From assembly GCA_039881145.1 (NCBI GenBank), contig JAYKKI010000074.1:7880001-7944000 (forward strand): 64,000 bases of DNA. Direction: 5' to 3'. How positions within the stretch are numbered: position 1 is the stretch's first letter; every line of letters starts with the position of its first letter. A program made the position numbers and the translations under genes. This DNA comes from Druceiella hillmani (Eukaryota > Arthropoda > Insecta > Lepidoptera > Hepialidae). Of this stretch, positions 1-16,898 are shown one piece after another. Under the pieces are notes generated by a model. It was not told the DNA's origin. It did no database searches and saw only the letters and a list, made by a program, of their open reading frames with translations.

Positions 1-2100
1 AAATATAATAACTGCGACAGGCGGCAAGTTGAATGCGGCATTATTGCGCGAGCGACATGTATGTATGTGTATTTATACTTGTAAATTAATAACCTGTAAG
101 ACACATCTGACGACGGGCCTTATTTGCCTCAGATACCTTACTTAAGGATTTTAGTACCCTGAACGCAATTTATAGTCGGCTTTTGTTGGTATTAACGCTC
201 CTTGCTCGTCTCCATTAAAAACACAGTGACGATATTAAACCCATAAACAAGAGTTGCAGCAAAAGAGCCAAATAAAACTCTTTTTATATTGGAATAAATT
301 AATTGTTATTCGTCGAATAAATATAACTACTAAATATATTACCAATTAAGCTTATAATAACATCGAAGTATAGATTAAATTTATTTATATATTAAATAAA
401 ACATATAACCAACGTATGAAATTAACAGCGTGCATTGGTTTTACGTGCGGAAGGGACTTCGAACCTGCTCTAGCTTCCATAAATTGAATTCGATTGGTGG
501 GTCATCGCGACCGCTGCCACTTGCTCGACGCGACGTATGTACCATGCCTTCCACTCATATGCTTTTGTGTCGTGATATTTAAGTATGTTTCATTATTAAA
601 ATGTATGCGATGCACGCTTGCGGAATAAATAGTAAATCTCAATTGTTAACATATCAACAAAAAAGTTCATATCAAAGGAGACTTTCTATAGAATCGAATT
701 TTACACACCCCTTGGTAAAAAAGGAAATTATATATAGATAGCACGCTAATTTTGTGCTAAAAAAAAAGGAAGTTATATATAGATGGACTTAAAAGAGTTG
801 CCTAGGTTACGAGTATTTCTGTATGATCAACCAATGAAGTACCGACCGCGCTCGACCTTTTCCTATAATTGTGATTAAACGGGGACTCGAGTAGGAACCA
901 CATCAATTTTGATTCCCGTCGTAAAGAAGTTGCATTTGAATAATAATATACTGAATCATAATATCGTAACTGTTTAAAAGACCCGTTCTTTGCCAATATA
1001 TCCCGTTTTTAGCCAAACAATTTGTTTATTTTCAAACGTCTAATACTCGTAGTTTGGTGTATAATAAATGTAATATATGACTTTATGAACGTTCTAAGTT
1101 TTTGAACAAATGTTTCTAGAAATCTAGAAAAACATAAAATTTAATGATCGGTATCAACCGATATACGAAATTTAAATACTTCTATTGATTTACTGTTGTT
1201 TTCTCCGGAAATGCCACTAACAGATTTCATATTAGCATATTTAACCGTATGGGGATTTCAGACCGAGTCGAAGTCAAGTCGACGTCCCAGAATGTTACGC
1301 ATTCGTAAATGTGTTTATATTAAATATTATTCAATAAAAATGTACAATTAAGCTTAAAGGAGATTCTAAAAATCGAGCAGAAAATAATTTCGAAACGTAA
1401 TAAGAAAATTTTGCGAGGTGGGCGAGTATAGGAGATCATCGGAGAAGTCAATAATTTTTTTCATTATTTAAACGACACACAAATGTGTGTGTTTTTCACA
1501 TGTTTTAAATTTGTAAGTTTAAATAAAATAACGAAAAATTACAATCATACAATTTTATGCGTTTAATTGAAGTGATTTTGTTGAAGTATAAGTATATTCT
1601 TGCAATATTAAAAGCATTTAACTTCATGCGTATAAGGTATTTGAAATTTTATAGAGGAGTTTATTGATATGTAATGTTGTTTGGCATTATTTAAATAATT
1701 ATACGTTATTTTAGCACAAAATTAGTCTTTGAAATGACTATACAAATAACCCAAGTTGCATTTTTAACAGACGCCGGGTACAGTTAGCATAAAACATTTC
1801 TACCAGTTTAGAAAATTGGTCTGTTAGTTTTAGCGTCACGTAGAATGTTTGAGCTCAGAGTTTATTTACGTATGAGCCATTGGAATATAATATAAGGTAT
1901 TAGGTTTTAATTTTTAAAAACTGTATCTTGAATACATCAAATGCGCTTTTGTATTTTTAAGATATCTTACTTAATTATTTTTCACTGTCTAGGTCAGCCA
2001 AAACTCGTGAATCAAAACAGTATTCATTCCTCTAATTCACTTACATTATATGATTAAACTCTACGACGTAAACTAGGGAAAGAAACCTGTTTTAATTCAT
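1..2100. other. AT-rich non-coding sequence
   Basis: I see no convincing coding exon, RNA gene or intact transposon here. Open frames are short and interrupted. A patch around 440-560 is more GC-rich than its surroundings and holds several CpG dinucleotides, but it has no readable protein and no clear splice context. Confidence 0.5.
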
Positions 2101-2369
2101 GACTAAGTAATTGTCATCCGTAGTAAATGCGCTCAATCTGAGCTACTGACCCGCGAAAAAGCCCGCGAAGAAGTGGCGGATTGTGTGCGTGAGTCATACG
2201 TCACAGACCGATTCACGTGACGGTCCTCCATTTTGAAGCGCGTATTCTACAGAGTCAAGGTCATGGTCATTGTTTACTTTGCGATTTTTTATTAAAATCG
2301 ACACGCGCCGCCATTTGTGCGCGTGGCTATAACATAAACAATAGACGGCGGTTGCTAAAAACTAAGCAG
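2101..2369 (+). promoter_or_regulatory. Candidate HP1 promoter and untranslated first exon
   Basis: This stretch is much richer in G+C and CpG than its surroundings. It holds a CACGTG E-box with an adjoining CGTGACGG, a TACGTCA CRE-like site and two CCATTTTG/GCCATTTG motifs resembling YY1/Pho sites. It ends in AAGCAG followed at 2370 by GTAAGT, a consensus splice donor. No start codon opens a useful frame. The next coding start on the plus strand is the HP1 ATG at 7291, preceded by a T-rich tract and AG dinucleotides at 7242-7243 and 7264-7265 that could be acceptors. I infer a TATA-less promoter with a leader exon spliced over about 4.9 kb to HP1. Transcript data would be needed to prove the link. 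Confidence 0.45.
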
Positions 2370-5300
2370 GTAAGTCGATAGACTAAATGCGAAATTAATC
2401 GTATCAAACATCAATAACAAGTACAAATACATATCAATTAGGAAATTATTCGGTAAAACACATATGCATTAATGAATCAAATTTTATCTTGCCGACCTAT
2501 TTGAGCACAAACAATGCTAGGTCTATTTCCATAGCCGAGTTAATAAATTATCAAATAGTTTGGTAATACACAACATATACACACGCACTCACTTATACAT
2601 ATATTCTTTATTGACTAGCTTGTGTCACTGTCGTCTATTAGGGTGAATTTAAAACAGAGAAAATGAATGATATAAGACAACAATAAGTTATGGATACAAA
2701 TATCACATTTGTTGTAATAGTTTCCGACAACATATTAAAATAAAAAAAAAACAATAAAAAACATTTTCCACGTGACAAATTTCAAAAGATCACCGCACTT
2801 AAGTAAATATTTTAATGAAAAAAACGGACAATATTTTTGAAAAAAAAGGACTAAATTTGTTTTCGAAATTGATCTCTATAACATTTTTTATTAGAATCTT
2901 TACGGGGAAATAATTTAACAATCATTCTTTTCAGCACTTTTTCTATAATAACTACATTTAAATGCTTCATTGTCATAAACAGTACCCCCACGAGAGAAAA
3001 AAACGTAAGAAAAACATTAAATTACCATTATGACCGAATTTTCTTTCTACGATTATACTTCGGCGTATGGCGCGGCGCACGGTTTCTGGTTGAATTAGTG
3101 TCGAGGACGAGATGAAATATAAAAATAGGTTATGGAACAAATATTTATGAAAATGGTCATCTTCGATCATTATTTGCGGAGATGTAGCAAGTGTACAACT
3201 TTTTGTTTCTAGTTTTCATTTATTCCATTCTAAATTTGATTTCCTGTTCCTGTCTTTTTCGTTTACAAGTGCCTACCTTATTCATTAGCAATCTTCTGAA
3301 TGCCAAATAAAAGCTATAGAATATACATAAGAATTTTAAAACTAAGTTGATGTTATTATATACCAACTTAGACAATTTACTTAGAGCGGCAGTTTTACTT
3401 CCGACATCGCTAGCGAAAAAATAAAAAATATTCAAGTCCAACTTGAATTTTAAAAATTATTTTATTTAAATAGATTAGATTTATTTTAATAATTGAAAAG
3501 GTATACTTATGGGTTCCAAAAAAATCATCGGTATTTATTTGACATTTATGGCGCGGCGATTATATTTTTAGGTTAAATCGATGTACGGTTAGAGCTAAGT
3601 AGACAATATAATGCGTAATTTTTCAAATTTAACAATCACCAAATAAATTTTATATACTTATAGTAATTGGTAATAATGAAATATACCGACAAACTATTTT
3701 TTATTTAAACTTATTTTAGCGGGCACTAATAACATAATAATTATCTTTGAATTTAATTTCAGAACGCTTGACAGAAAGTTCGGCGACGCTGCGTAATATG
3801 TTAAGAAAAACTATGTTTTTTTTTTCATTTTGGACATATTTTGTAATAAAACGATTAGTAGCTGACAGAATTCATTGGGCTGTAATTAGTAGTTGTTTTG
3901 CATCTGAGTTGCACAACTTTTCGTATTTACCTGGCTATGGTATAGGTTCGTGACGATGAGAGAGTATAAATTCGTAACAGCTATCGACCTAACTAAGGCA
4001 TAATGCACTATTTATGACATGGGCATACACATATTGCGAGAGCGTACGGGTGAACGAACGCGATATCAACTTGTTGGCTACGTTATCTACCGCGTCTACG
4101 TCCGCCACCATCCGGCGCGCGTTTCTCTCGTGGTCAAAGTAGAAAACATCGCGATAAAATGATCCATTATAAAATCAAGTATAACAAACAATTCCTTCTG
4201 AAACCTAATTTTACTTAAAAATTTTGCCAATCAATATTATGCAAAATTTACGCAACATGGGACTAAAGGTACAATTTATTAAAGAATGGTATAAATCTGT
4301 TAGGTGTATATATCTTTCCGCAAATTAAGGCAAGGTGAAAGTCTATGGCAGACACTAATTAAAGTTCTAAAATTTATCGCCTTTATTATTTATTATTCTA
4401 TGATATTTCGATAAAAAGTAATGTCTTACATTCTAAAAATAGGTAATTTTTATAAAAGTCTGAGTTTTAAAATATATAAACGAAGTTAAACTTATATTTG
4501 TAACTGAAAATCTAACTGTGATTTCATGATAGCCATTAGAAATAGAATGCCATTAAAAATAGAATGAATTTAGAACAGCTAAATTTTTAAATTGGTCTCT
4601 GTATTACATTTCTTTAAAATACAATAGACTATTCGGCAATGTTGCAGAATTTAATTTACCATTAACTTGTAGCTGTAAAAGAATTGCCAATAAAGTCAAC
4701 CAATAAATATCAATTCCCATCTAAACAAATAAAAAACCAATTCATCCTGTCGCCCACTAATACATTACCTTCAACATTTAACTAAATTAGAATTTATTGT
4801 GACAAAATCCGTTTTACCTAAAGTCAATTCAAATGAGTTGAATAAATTTTACTTTCATTTGGTAACCTGACAATGTTACTTGTGACAATATGAATATAAC
4901 CGATTGAGAATAAAATAATCAATTTAACATATTTTCATAAATATGGTGACATATTATAATATTATAATAAAATTAATGAAATATTAGGATGTTTAATTTT
5001 GCTATTTATTAAGGACATACATTTCAATATGACTGAAAACATACTTATTAGGAGACAAGTAGGTAACGATGCTAGAGTACCAATTACATGCCAATATAGT
5101 ACCCCTGTTATATGGTGAAGACATCAGGGCCTTCATTATTATATATGTATAAAATAAAAATGTTTATTGATTCTAGTACATGAGTTAAATTTTTACTCGA
5201 TCTTTACTATATAACGCAAACAATTTAAATTCTTACATTGCAATTAATTCTTTAAGAATGTTTATGTTTTCTGAACAATATAACACAATTAAAACGGAAC

Positions 5301-5686
5301 AACAAAATAATAACAAATGTCTGCATTTAATATTTCCATAAGAAGCAGTAATACTGTTTCAAAGTCTTTATTAAACGGCAAACAAGAATAAAATATAAAT
5401 ACTTACAAGAATATCAAAAATTATTTAGTGATGATAAGGATATGTTCATCTTTTGTTTGTTAAAACATGTTAATGACTATTTAATTTATGGAATCACATT
5501 CTGCATAGTTTAAAATGTACATTTATTCATGTTGAAATGTTATTTACTTAACTAATTAAAAATAGATTACTCTTGATATTTCTTTTAATGCAGGGTGGTA
5601 TTAATTGTAGCGTTTAAGTTTATAACATAATGAAAACGAGTGCAAGGAAAGCTTAAGTAGCCTTTAACCTAAGTATAAGAATACCT
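2370..5686. other. Probable HP1 first intron, AT-rich
   Basis: No coding exon is recognised. A CpG-rich patch at about 4020-4140 stands out from the AT-rich background but has no readable frame. The rest looks like ordinary intron or intergenic DNA. Confidence 0.35.
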
Positions 5687-5752
5687 TTTATTACATTATT
5701 ATTTTAAATATCTTTGATAAGACACAAATACATTAAAATCAATAAATATTTC

Positions 5753-5956
5753 TCATTTTACAAGACAATTTGAGATTATTGTAACATCGCCCTTAACTTT
5801 TAATACCAGTGAATCAAATCTCATACTAATTGAAGCATCATGAAATGTATCATGTTTATAACGTTTTACTTGTACGTTTTCAATGTAAATTTCAGATGCC
5901 GTCGTATTTACAATAAATGTGTTTAAATATACATTTTTTTTTAAATTTAAATACAT
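5753..5956 (-). CDS. Candidate second exon or separate ORF, unidentified
   Basis: The frame encodes 67 residues beginning MYLNLKKNVYLNTFIVNTTA, continuing with alternating hydrophobic residues suggestive of beta strands, and ending SNCLVK and TGA. An AATAAA poly(A) signal on the same strand lies about 61 bases past the stop (5687-5692). It follows the candidate exon at 6105-6186 on the same strand, so the two could be one gene. Against this, an in-frame TAA lies just before the ATG and there is no AG acceptor close to it. It may be a chance frame, a pseudogene or a small gene whose structure I cannot resolve. No known domain is recognised. Confidence 0.25.
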   Translation of the reverse strand: MYLNLKKNVYLNTFIVNTTASEIYIENVQVKRYKHDTFHDASISMRFDSLVLKVKGDVTIISNCLVK

Positions 5957-6104
5957 TAATTATTTCATTAAAACATTAATTTATTTCTCACGTAAATGCA
6001 AATATCACAGATACCCCAATTGTATATAATAGTCCAAGAATATAGTGTATTACGAATGAAAAGAATTAGGCATATAAAAATAGTAAAATATAATAACTAC
6101 TCAC

Positions 6105-6186
6105 CAGAACCTCGACCGATTTTTCCTTTTCCTGGAACGCCATTTACTTTTATTTTTCTTCCGTCTGCTGTACATTTTAGTAACAT
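6105..6186 (-). CDS. Candidate first coding exon of an unidentified small gene
   Basis: Read on the minus strand, an ATG at 6186 opens 27 codons (MLLKCTADGRKIKVNGVPGK, then GKIGRGS). The frame ends in a splice-donor-like GGTTCTG/GTGAGT, leaving phase 1. An in-frame stop precedes the ATG by a few codons. Composition (Gly/Lys-rich, no stops, GC above background) looks like real coding sequence rather than a chance frame. Just upstream on the same strand (6300-6350) lie TGACGTCA and CCAATGG, as in a promoter. I do not recognise the protein. The weakness is that no acceptor joins it cleanly to the next minus-strand frame (5753-5956). Confidence 0.3.
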
Positions 6187-6299
6187 AATTTCTAGTACTT
6201 TTTATCTAACACACATTAAAGCACAGGTTTAAGGTCAATCTTGGTGCTCCAATTACAATAGTTTTATCAATGATAATATTATTAGTGACTTTCCAGCCT

Positions 6300-6360
6300 G
6301 TTGCATCGCTGACAGATAGTGATTGCCATTGGTTCAGAAACCTGTGACGTCAAACGCCAA
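6300..6360 (-). promoter_or_regulatory. CRE plus CCAAT promoter-like cluster
   Basis: On the minus strand a full CRE (TGACGTCA) is followed some 15 bases later by a CCAATGG box, just upstream of the candidate exon at 6105-6186. The orientation and spacing suit a promoter firing leftwards. This is inferred from motifs only. Confidence 0.35.
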
Positions 6361-7290
6361 GTACGATACATCAAATGAAAAAAAAAACACATAATAATAT
6401 TTATATTATGTCCAGGGCCGCTGCGCCGTGTAACATAATTTGACACATTCAAACACTTAACTTTCAAACTCCAAGTTTAAAATGTTAAATTCTTTAAGAC
6501 CACTGTTCTTCCACTTGAAAGTTTAGTTTCTTCACACAATATTTATAGCGGTTGTTTTTCTCCCACGTATAACTGAAAACTATACCACGAAGAAATTGTG
6601 CGCACATTTGTGTGTAAACATACCTGCGTGTGGTATAATCTGACTGGAATTAGTATTTTATCTATGGACTGAAATTTATTATGTCTATGGTTATAATTTC
6701 ATCAATGAGAAAAATTTTGAATTTTACAGCCAGTATTAATGCTTTTTTGTATTTTTAATTTCTTCCATTTCGATTCATTATTCACAGACGAACTTTTTAA
6801 AATTATTTATAATTAGGTTATTTTTTAATTTTCAAAAAGAAAGAAAAAAATTGTAAACATTTAAGTATTATGAATAGTAAACACCATAATTAATAAATAT
6901 TAGATATCATTAAAAATGTATGATAGACGCCGAATAAGTTTTTTATTGAAAATAAAAATTTATTTTCTACTTGAAAAGAAAACTAACTTATTTTTCATTA
7001 CTTGATAAAATTTTGGAACTATTTTTAATTGTCTAAAATTTGTAAAGATAGGTACTGAATTTTTAATAAAACATTAGAGAATAATAGACAAGAAGCGTGC
7101 ATAAGAATTTGTTTATGCGAGTAGCGTCGTCCGTGTACGCGCAGCGGCCACTGAAATTGTGTTCTTTTAAGAATTGGCGGTTGGATTTGTTATAACATTT
7201 TTTTTTGCATATTCTTTGTATTTTTGTGGAACGACACATATAGTACATAATACAACACATATTAGATACCTTGCGTAAATCCATAATCAA

Positions 7291-11331
<4,041 letters not shown>

Positions 11332-11430
11332 ACTATGTAGAGATCTCATATATAATAGTTTTAAAAAAAATTACTTATTAAGTTGATGTTATGTCAAGAG
11401 ACTTTTGACTTTGTGTAACAATACTATGAT

Positions 11431-11436
11431 AATAAA
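11431..11436 (+). terminator. HP1 poly(A) signal
   Basis: The first AATAAA after the HP1 stop codon lies about 100 bases downstream and is followed by T-rich sequence, so it is the likely cleavage signal. Confidence 0.6.
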
Positions 11437-11689
11437 AGATAAAAAGTTTTTAAATTTTAATTTTACTAAGATTTACTTTTTCTTCGAAACTGTCAACTAT
11501 CATTTAGTATGAATTCACAACTTAGCATGTTGTCTGTTTTTAATTATACAACTATTGCTACATTATGCAATATGTATATTTGATCTATTTTAAATTGTAT
11601 ATGCAGAAGACAAAAGTAAAAAGGGTATAACACAATGTGATAAGACCAAACTGAATTCTTACATTGATGCTATCTGTAATTTAAACTTG

Positions 11690-12400
11690 ACTACTCAATT
11701 ATAGAAGTTTAATTTTCATGATTACAATTGCTTATTTTGTATTAATTAATTTGCCTTTGACTCTATCTTTTGCATTAGCAGTATTCTCTATTTGAACATT
11801 GCAGATTTTATTTGTAGGACATTATCACTTTTCTTTGTGCATAATATTGATTGTGTGGAAATTTGGACACACTTTTGACTACTCAATTATAGAGGTCTAA
11901 CTTTCATTATTACAATTACTTATTTTATTTAATTTGAAACTGGAAAATTTCTTATATAATTAACTAGAAACTTATTCTTAAATAAAGCTTCATTTGTTTT
12001 GGGAACATTTTAGGCTATTAATTAAGAAGTTGACTTTATCAACTATACTAATTTACGATTCGATGCTTTGTCAGTTTCATTGAACAAATATACCTAAAAA
12101 TGCAGATATAGAAATGGACAAAGGATAAAAAAGAAATAAAATTTAAGGAATTACATTTAAGCAGACCAAGAAGTAGCTTTGTCCTAAAAAATATTTTTTT
12201 TTGAGTAGTCAACGACTCAATTATAGAGGTCTAACTTCCATTATTACAATTACTTATTTTATTTTAATTAATTTTGATTAATTAGCCTTCTGTGACTATC
12301 TTTTGCATTAGCAATATTCTCTATTTGAACATTTGCAGATTTTATTTGTGGGACATTATGATTTTTTTGTTCATAATGTAGATTGTGTGGAAATTTGGAC
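11690..12400 (+). repeat. Three partial copies of a local repeat downstream of HP1
   Basis: A segment beginning ACTCAATTATAGA and ending GTGTGGAAATTTGGAC occurs at about 11693-11875 and 12208-12400. A shorter copy of its first 65 bases lies at about 11880-11945. The copies are diverged but collinear, so this is a decayed local duplication. No coding content is seen. Confidence 0.7.
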
Positions 12401-12540
12401 TACATATTTTTTACAACATTTGCAATTAATTGTAAAATTCAGTAAGCCCAATAAATATTCAAATTCATTTTGTATGTTGCTGATTCATCTATTTATGTGT
12501 GAAATTGTACTTTTAAAGTTTTTTTAAGAACCCAAAGAAG

Positions 12541-15500
12541 CAAAATGAAACTTTTATAGAAATCCCGTCTCCAGCAGTCGCCAAGTAATTTTTTGACCCG
12601 TTTGATTTAGGTTATGAAATTTTGAAAAAGTTCAAACAAAATGGAATGTTAGGTTTCAAAAATTTTTTTTCAATATGCATCCTTATTAAATTTATAAAAA
12701 CATGCGATTTTCCTTTGAAAAATAGTCTACTAGCTTTGCAAAGATGTCATTTGTTTCGGATCTCGGGAGATATTTTTAATATATTCACAGAAGCATTTGT
12801 GAAAAACTATTGTAAGAATTTTTTATTTATTACAACATAATACATAGTAGTATATATATTAACAGGATTTAAAAACTGAATTGATTATATTTGTGCAGAA
12901 GTATGAAACTCTGCACAAATCTTTTAAGGACATGACTGTATTTTAGTAGTAACAGCTAAACTTAGAAAGGGTGAACATTTAGATGGGCAATGATACGGTA
13001 CATTGAGCTTGGGCAAAATAGATTTTTAAACGATAATCCATTTCTGAATCCTTAAAATGCCTGTTTTGGGATATCTGCAATGTCCTTATAGACCTTTATT
13101 ACGCGAGTATAGTATGTGTATGTTAATTTTTTTTTAGTCACTTCCATTTTTTAATATTTTAGTGTTACTAAGTGGAAACATAACTAAAGATAATTAGGAG
13201 TTGAATTTATGAGAGGTATAGACGGAATTTCGACGAGAACTTTAAGAGAATTTTGTATTTATTTTTAAACACCAACTTATTTCAAGTACCATTTCTTTTC
13301 AGATTAAACTGATGACTAGATTTGATTTTGAGAAAGCATTTTTGTGTACGTGCCATTTTGACTTGTTACATTGATATGTGGCTTATTGTATCAATATTTG
13401 AAAATCTTTAATAGCCTTGATTTTTTGATAATGGAATGGTGATTTCAAATATAATTATAGGATTATATTGTAAAATTGAGTAATTGCATTAAACATTTGC
13501 CTAAATAAAGAGTACTTTGAAAATACAGTTTGTTATTTTTATTTCCAAGGTATTAAAATACATTTTTTTTAAATGGGAATGTCTAAATGTAATGAAATGT
13601 AGAAAACATTAGTAATCTTTTTTATTGTACGAGGGTAAAAAATATTTTACAACTTTCTTGATAAATAGTATATATTTAAACCAATACAAGTACTTATACA
13701 GAAGAAATTGTCAAGCTCTATTTCAAATTTGTTCTTGAAGATGTGAGATTGTTGTGTAATACTGAGTATAATGTAATATTCTAATTTTTAAGCATGGAAT
13801 TTCCAGTCGGCTTTGCTTAGTCCATTGCTGAAACAATTAATACATTTTCAGTGAATTCATCTAACAATTATCTATAAAACTGTATAAATATGTCTAAATT
13901 TCTTGTATTTTCTAAAATTTTTTCACTCGCCCCTAGCAATAAATCTTAAAAGGGTGGTTATCGAAATCCCATGTTATCCATGTATAAGGAGTGGAAGTCT
14001 GATAAAGACCGAATAAGGCTATAAGATTAATAAAAACAGGTACTTAGCTATACGATTAATAAAAGTCGGAGCAGACTCCAGATGGAAAATTTATTGTACA
14101 CAGATAAATGATGTCCAATTAGAAAAAATTGAATCATTTAATATATAAGATATGAACTCTTGTAGTCTGTGGGTTCAATCCATTTGTCAGTTAATTCTTT
14201 TAAGCTTGATAAAACCAATTTGTCTTTAGATGCATAAAATTCTATGCATTTTCAACTTTTTGGATATTTAAGCTTTCATTGTTAAATTGTGAATTTCTTT
14301 CACTAAAGAATGTTTCTTTAATCTAAAAAGGACAAAATGCAGATTGTGTCATAAGTTCAAATTATCCTGGTTATCAAATATGAGTCTAATTTTTTTTAGT
14401 CCTTTATTGTATATGTGGACTAGTTTTGTCCTTGACAAGTATTGTATATATAATAGTATTATCCTAGACTAGTACTGTCATTGCAACAGGTTTTTTCATT
14501 AAGGCGGGATATTTTTCTTCCAATAACTTAAATACTCTTTAACGGAGAACATTTCTGTAAACATCAATGATTATTTTATCCTCCATTGTTGTTTTCAAGT
14601 ACATCGTCTCCTTTCTCCAACCCTGAACTTTTTTTGGGGTTCATTCATTTCCTTACTGATGCTTATATTTACCATATGTATGACTGTGGTGTGCAGTGCT
14701 TTTTGGGAAGGCAAACTGCGATGGGACGGACATATAAAGAATTATATAGGTATACATACACACGTGCAAGCATCCGCAACCGACCCTGATGGCGCTGAAA
14801 ACGGCATTGAAGGTGTAATAGATTGAAAATGTGTCAATAATTTAATCGTAGGCGGTACTCAAAAACAATAAACTCTCGATGCAACTACGCAGACTTATCG
14901 AACTAACCTTAATCGTGACCATGAAAAGCTAATTTTTGGTTACCTAAAAATACAATTGTATCTATTAACCATTTTAAATTATTTGTATTTCATGTCATTA
15001 TGTTCCCAATTTCCAATAGCTAGTTGCCCTTCGGTACAAATTTCTATAACGTGAAGAGCTATAATTTTGTAGTTTTACCGTGCACTATAAATGTATTTCA
15101 GAATTAGCATATTTTTTACCAGAACTTGTCAAATTAACGCTAACTTGAAAAGTTCGCTTTGTATGTGCGAACTGCAAATCATAATTGAAGTGAGGGTTTC
15201 GTTTGAATAGCACAATTTAAATGTTTAAATTTTTGTAAACATGTACACATGTTAAAGGTTCAGTGCAAGCTACGTATAATTACTTATTTTTGGTTCTCTA
15301 TGGTTGCTTGCATGCCTTATAGAGATTCACATAAAACGTATTTATTTTGTGAAATAGTGAGTCATTGTATCAAGTAATCTCCATACAACAAAATAAACTC
15401 ACTTCATCCTCCGTTCGCAAGATCTTTTCATCATCCTATGCATTTAATTATGTACTATTTAACTAATTTAAAAGACCAAGAATTTAACAGAATACGACAT

Positions 15501-15870
15501 CAACACATTCTATATATCCGTTTATTGTGGATAATGATTAGTCTCCGCAGGCATTTATATGAAGGTAAGGGCAAAAGTTCTTGGCCTAATGAAAGATTGT
15601 GGTTTTAATTTAAAATTTATTTCTCCACATGGTTTTCTAATAATTGTTTTAGTTTATGTACTTTTCTCAACCGTCCAAAGATTCTCCAATGAATGGATTC
15701 TATGCCTGAAGTGTGGATCTGGAATCTGCACTTCATCATTTGACTAATTGTTTTCCAGTTATAAATTTGTCTAATTTGGGGATAGTTGAACTGTAGTGAA
15801 TAGAGTATTTCATATCCCTCTGTTTTGCTATTGGCAAAATATCTTTGACCCACAAACACCTAGTCTTGTT
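12541..15870. other. Intergenic AT-rich DNA
   Basis: I see no gene here. Short frames are interrupted and none resembles a known protein. A slightly GC-richer stretch around 14690-14820 has no readable exon. Confidence 0.5.
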
Positions 15871-15874
15871 CAGA

Positions 15875-15920
15875 CGAAAGACAATTTTTTTGCAATGTAT
15901 TGCAAAAAAATTGTCTTTCG
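15875..15920. repeat. Perfect 21-bp inverted repeat with 4-base loop
   Basis: Arms 15875-15895 and 15900-15920 (CGAAAGACAATTT and onward) are perfect complements around the loop TGTA. This would form a tight hairpin. There is no terminator context, as this is a eukaryotic region. Confidence 0.9.
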
Positions 15921-16245
15921 CCTTCATGAATTTTTTTATTTAGTTGGTTTAATAGATGTGCGTCTTATTTGCCAGTTATTATTTAGTCGAGGCAAGGTAA
16001 TCAATATAAAGAATAATTTTTGCATCCCAGACAACATTAGAAATTGACTTCCCCTTCTTTGGTGTAGAGATAATTACTTCCACCCATTGCTTGTATTGCT
16101 TTTCATTTCTGATGTGAAATAGTGGAGCAATGTTTCATCCAAAGAACTGCTCAAGAAATTGGGTGTATTATTTTTAAAACGGTCCAAACACTATTGAGAA
16201 ATTCATTTTCACATTTGTTTTACCTTAGTGTTAAAATGTACAGAT

Positions 16246-16281
16246 TGTTTCAGAAGAATGGCATACCATTCTTCTGAAACA
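16246..16281. repeat. Perfect 16-bp inverted repeat with 4-base loop
   Basis: TGTTTCAGAAGAATGG, the loop CATA, then the exact complement. It is the second tight hairpin within 400 bases and has an unrelated sequence. Confidence 0.9.
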
Positions 16282-16898
16282 CCTATACCTACGCCTCAGT
16301 TATGTTATACACTTAATTGTTGATTGTTCAATATTGTTTTACACATTTTCTCGATATTTTTGTTGTTGAAAATGAAGGGCTAGATCAATTTTAGATGTAT
16401 TTTCATCGGCATTAAACTGTCCAAAGCATTTCATAATGATACAATATTTCAGTTTCTCCATTTCAACAGAACAAATTTTAAAACCCTACGTGAAAAAAAC
16501 TATTTGACAGATCAAGTATGACATAAATTACTGTGACCTGTATTCTATAATAAAAACAAAATTTTGTTAACAGCCACCGCATCTCTGTGCTAGGCCGAGA
16601 ACTTCTCATCTTGCCTTTGTGTCTCTTTTCTAATCTTTTTCATTATTTTTTATCTTCTTACAAATTCATGACGACGTATTATTTATTATTATTATATGCA
16701 TCGACATTGTTGCTGTTGAAATATCCTATTTTAAATACACATATTGCTGTAACTATGTAAGGTAATGGAGAAAAGATTTTCCCATATCATTTAAACTGAT
16801 AAATTATCGGCTAAAATTGAGTGCAACAGTTATCAAAACATTCCCTAAAAGAACAGTTTCTTAAAAGATATCAAATAGTTTATTAAAAGTATTTTTAA

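Noticed and set aside
4020..4140. CpG-rich patch as a second promoter
   Set aside because: No donor, start codon or core-promoter pattern was found and no gene is appropriately placed. It is kept only as a compositional note.
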